A program made the position numbers and the translations under genes. The notes beneath the pieces were generated by a model that made no database searches, was not told where the DNA came from, and worked only from the letters and a program-made list of their open reading frames with translations. From assembly GCF_031877795.1 (NCBI RefSeq), contig NC_133931.1, positions 21,773,264 through 21,837,263 on the forward strand: a stretch of 64,000 nt of DNA, written 5' to 3'. Origin of the DNA: Strix aluco. Lineage: Eukaryota > Chordata > Aves > Strigiformes > Strigidae. Of this stretch, positions 63,580 through 64,000 are shown in pieces; the stretch's first letter is position 1; each line of letters opens with the position of its first letter.

Positions 63580-64000
63580 CTTAGAAGAAAGAAAATAAAG
63601 AACAATAAGTAAAGAAGTAGTCCAGATTTTTGCATAACAGATGCACTGTTCTATCACCTTTGATAAAATCTGCCTTTTACTGGATATATAACTTAAGTGA
63701 ACAAATTTCCACAAGCAATATTAACATTTATTCACATGCAAAGCATCTTTGCATTTTCGTTATTTTTCTTCCTGGTATAATTTTTTCTGCTTCTTATGTG
63801 TCTCTTTTGCCATGAAACAATTCAGATTTTGACCTGGAAAAAAACAGATATTCCTATATACAGTATCCCTATACTGTACAATATACAAAACAGGCCTGTT
63901 AAGTAAATTAATGACTTGCATTGACTTTGGTGAGATTTGGATCAATGCTCCAATTGTTAATAATTTAAAATTATCTACAAGGTGAAAATCAGTGAAGAGA
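63580..64000 (-). other. RIMS2: RIMS2 intron, truncated by window edge
   Basis: AT-rich sequence upstream of the acceptor at 63580-63581. The preceding RIMS2 exon was not seen here and must lie past the right edge. Confidence 0.75.

Overview
This window is vertebrate nuclear DNA, almost certainly from a bird. It carries split genes with GT-AG introns, many fragments of the avian LINE CR1 in both orientations, and two solo LTRs of an avian endogenous retrovirus type. There are no operons, bacterial signals or CRISPR arrays, and most open frames are chance or repeat-derived.

Two protein-coding genes are supported, both on the minus strand. DCSTAMP (dendritic cell-specific transmembrane protein, a cell-fusion factor of osteoclasts and giant cells) occupies 7200-15789 with three coding exons. 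Joined, they give a 476-residue protein, close to the 470 of human. The last coding exon is only 84 bp and was found by its splice sites and its match to the human C-terminus. At the right edge, two exons encode the end of the C2B domain and the C-terminus of RIMS2, a presynaptic active-zone scaffold. Its long AT-rich 3' UTR runs down to about 60.05 kb. RIMS2 followed by DCSTAMP in the same direction is the human chromosome 8q22.3 order, so the block is syntenic. DPYS, the next gene in human, was not found.

Layout: 1-5.9 kb, intergenic sequence with one CR1; 5.9-7.2 kb, probable DCSTAMP 3' UTR; 7.2-15.8 kb, DCSTAMP, whose 6.4-kb intron holds two solo LTRs with intact 5-bp target duplications and a 2-kb CR1; 16-60 kb, intergenic sequence with scattered CR1 copies, the best preserved at 23.9-25.9 kb, plus a (TAGAA)n array at 19.36 kb and a (GGAA)n array at 36.1 kb; 60-64 kb, RIMS2 3' end.

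I found no undescribed gene system. The most interesting observations are about repeat dynamics. Two same-strand CR1 copies 14.7 kb apart share a nearly identical block of about 440 bp although their flanks have diverged. A pentanucleotide array appears to have grown from a CR1 3' tail. A CR1 reverse transcriptase is broken only by two small frameshifts. Two solo LTRs sit 470 bp apart in a DCSTAMP intron.
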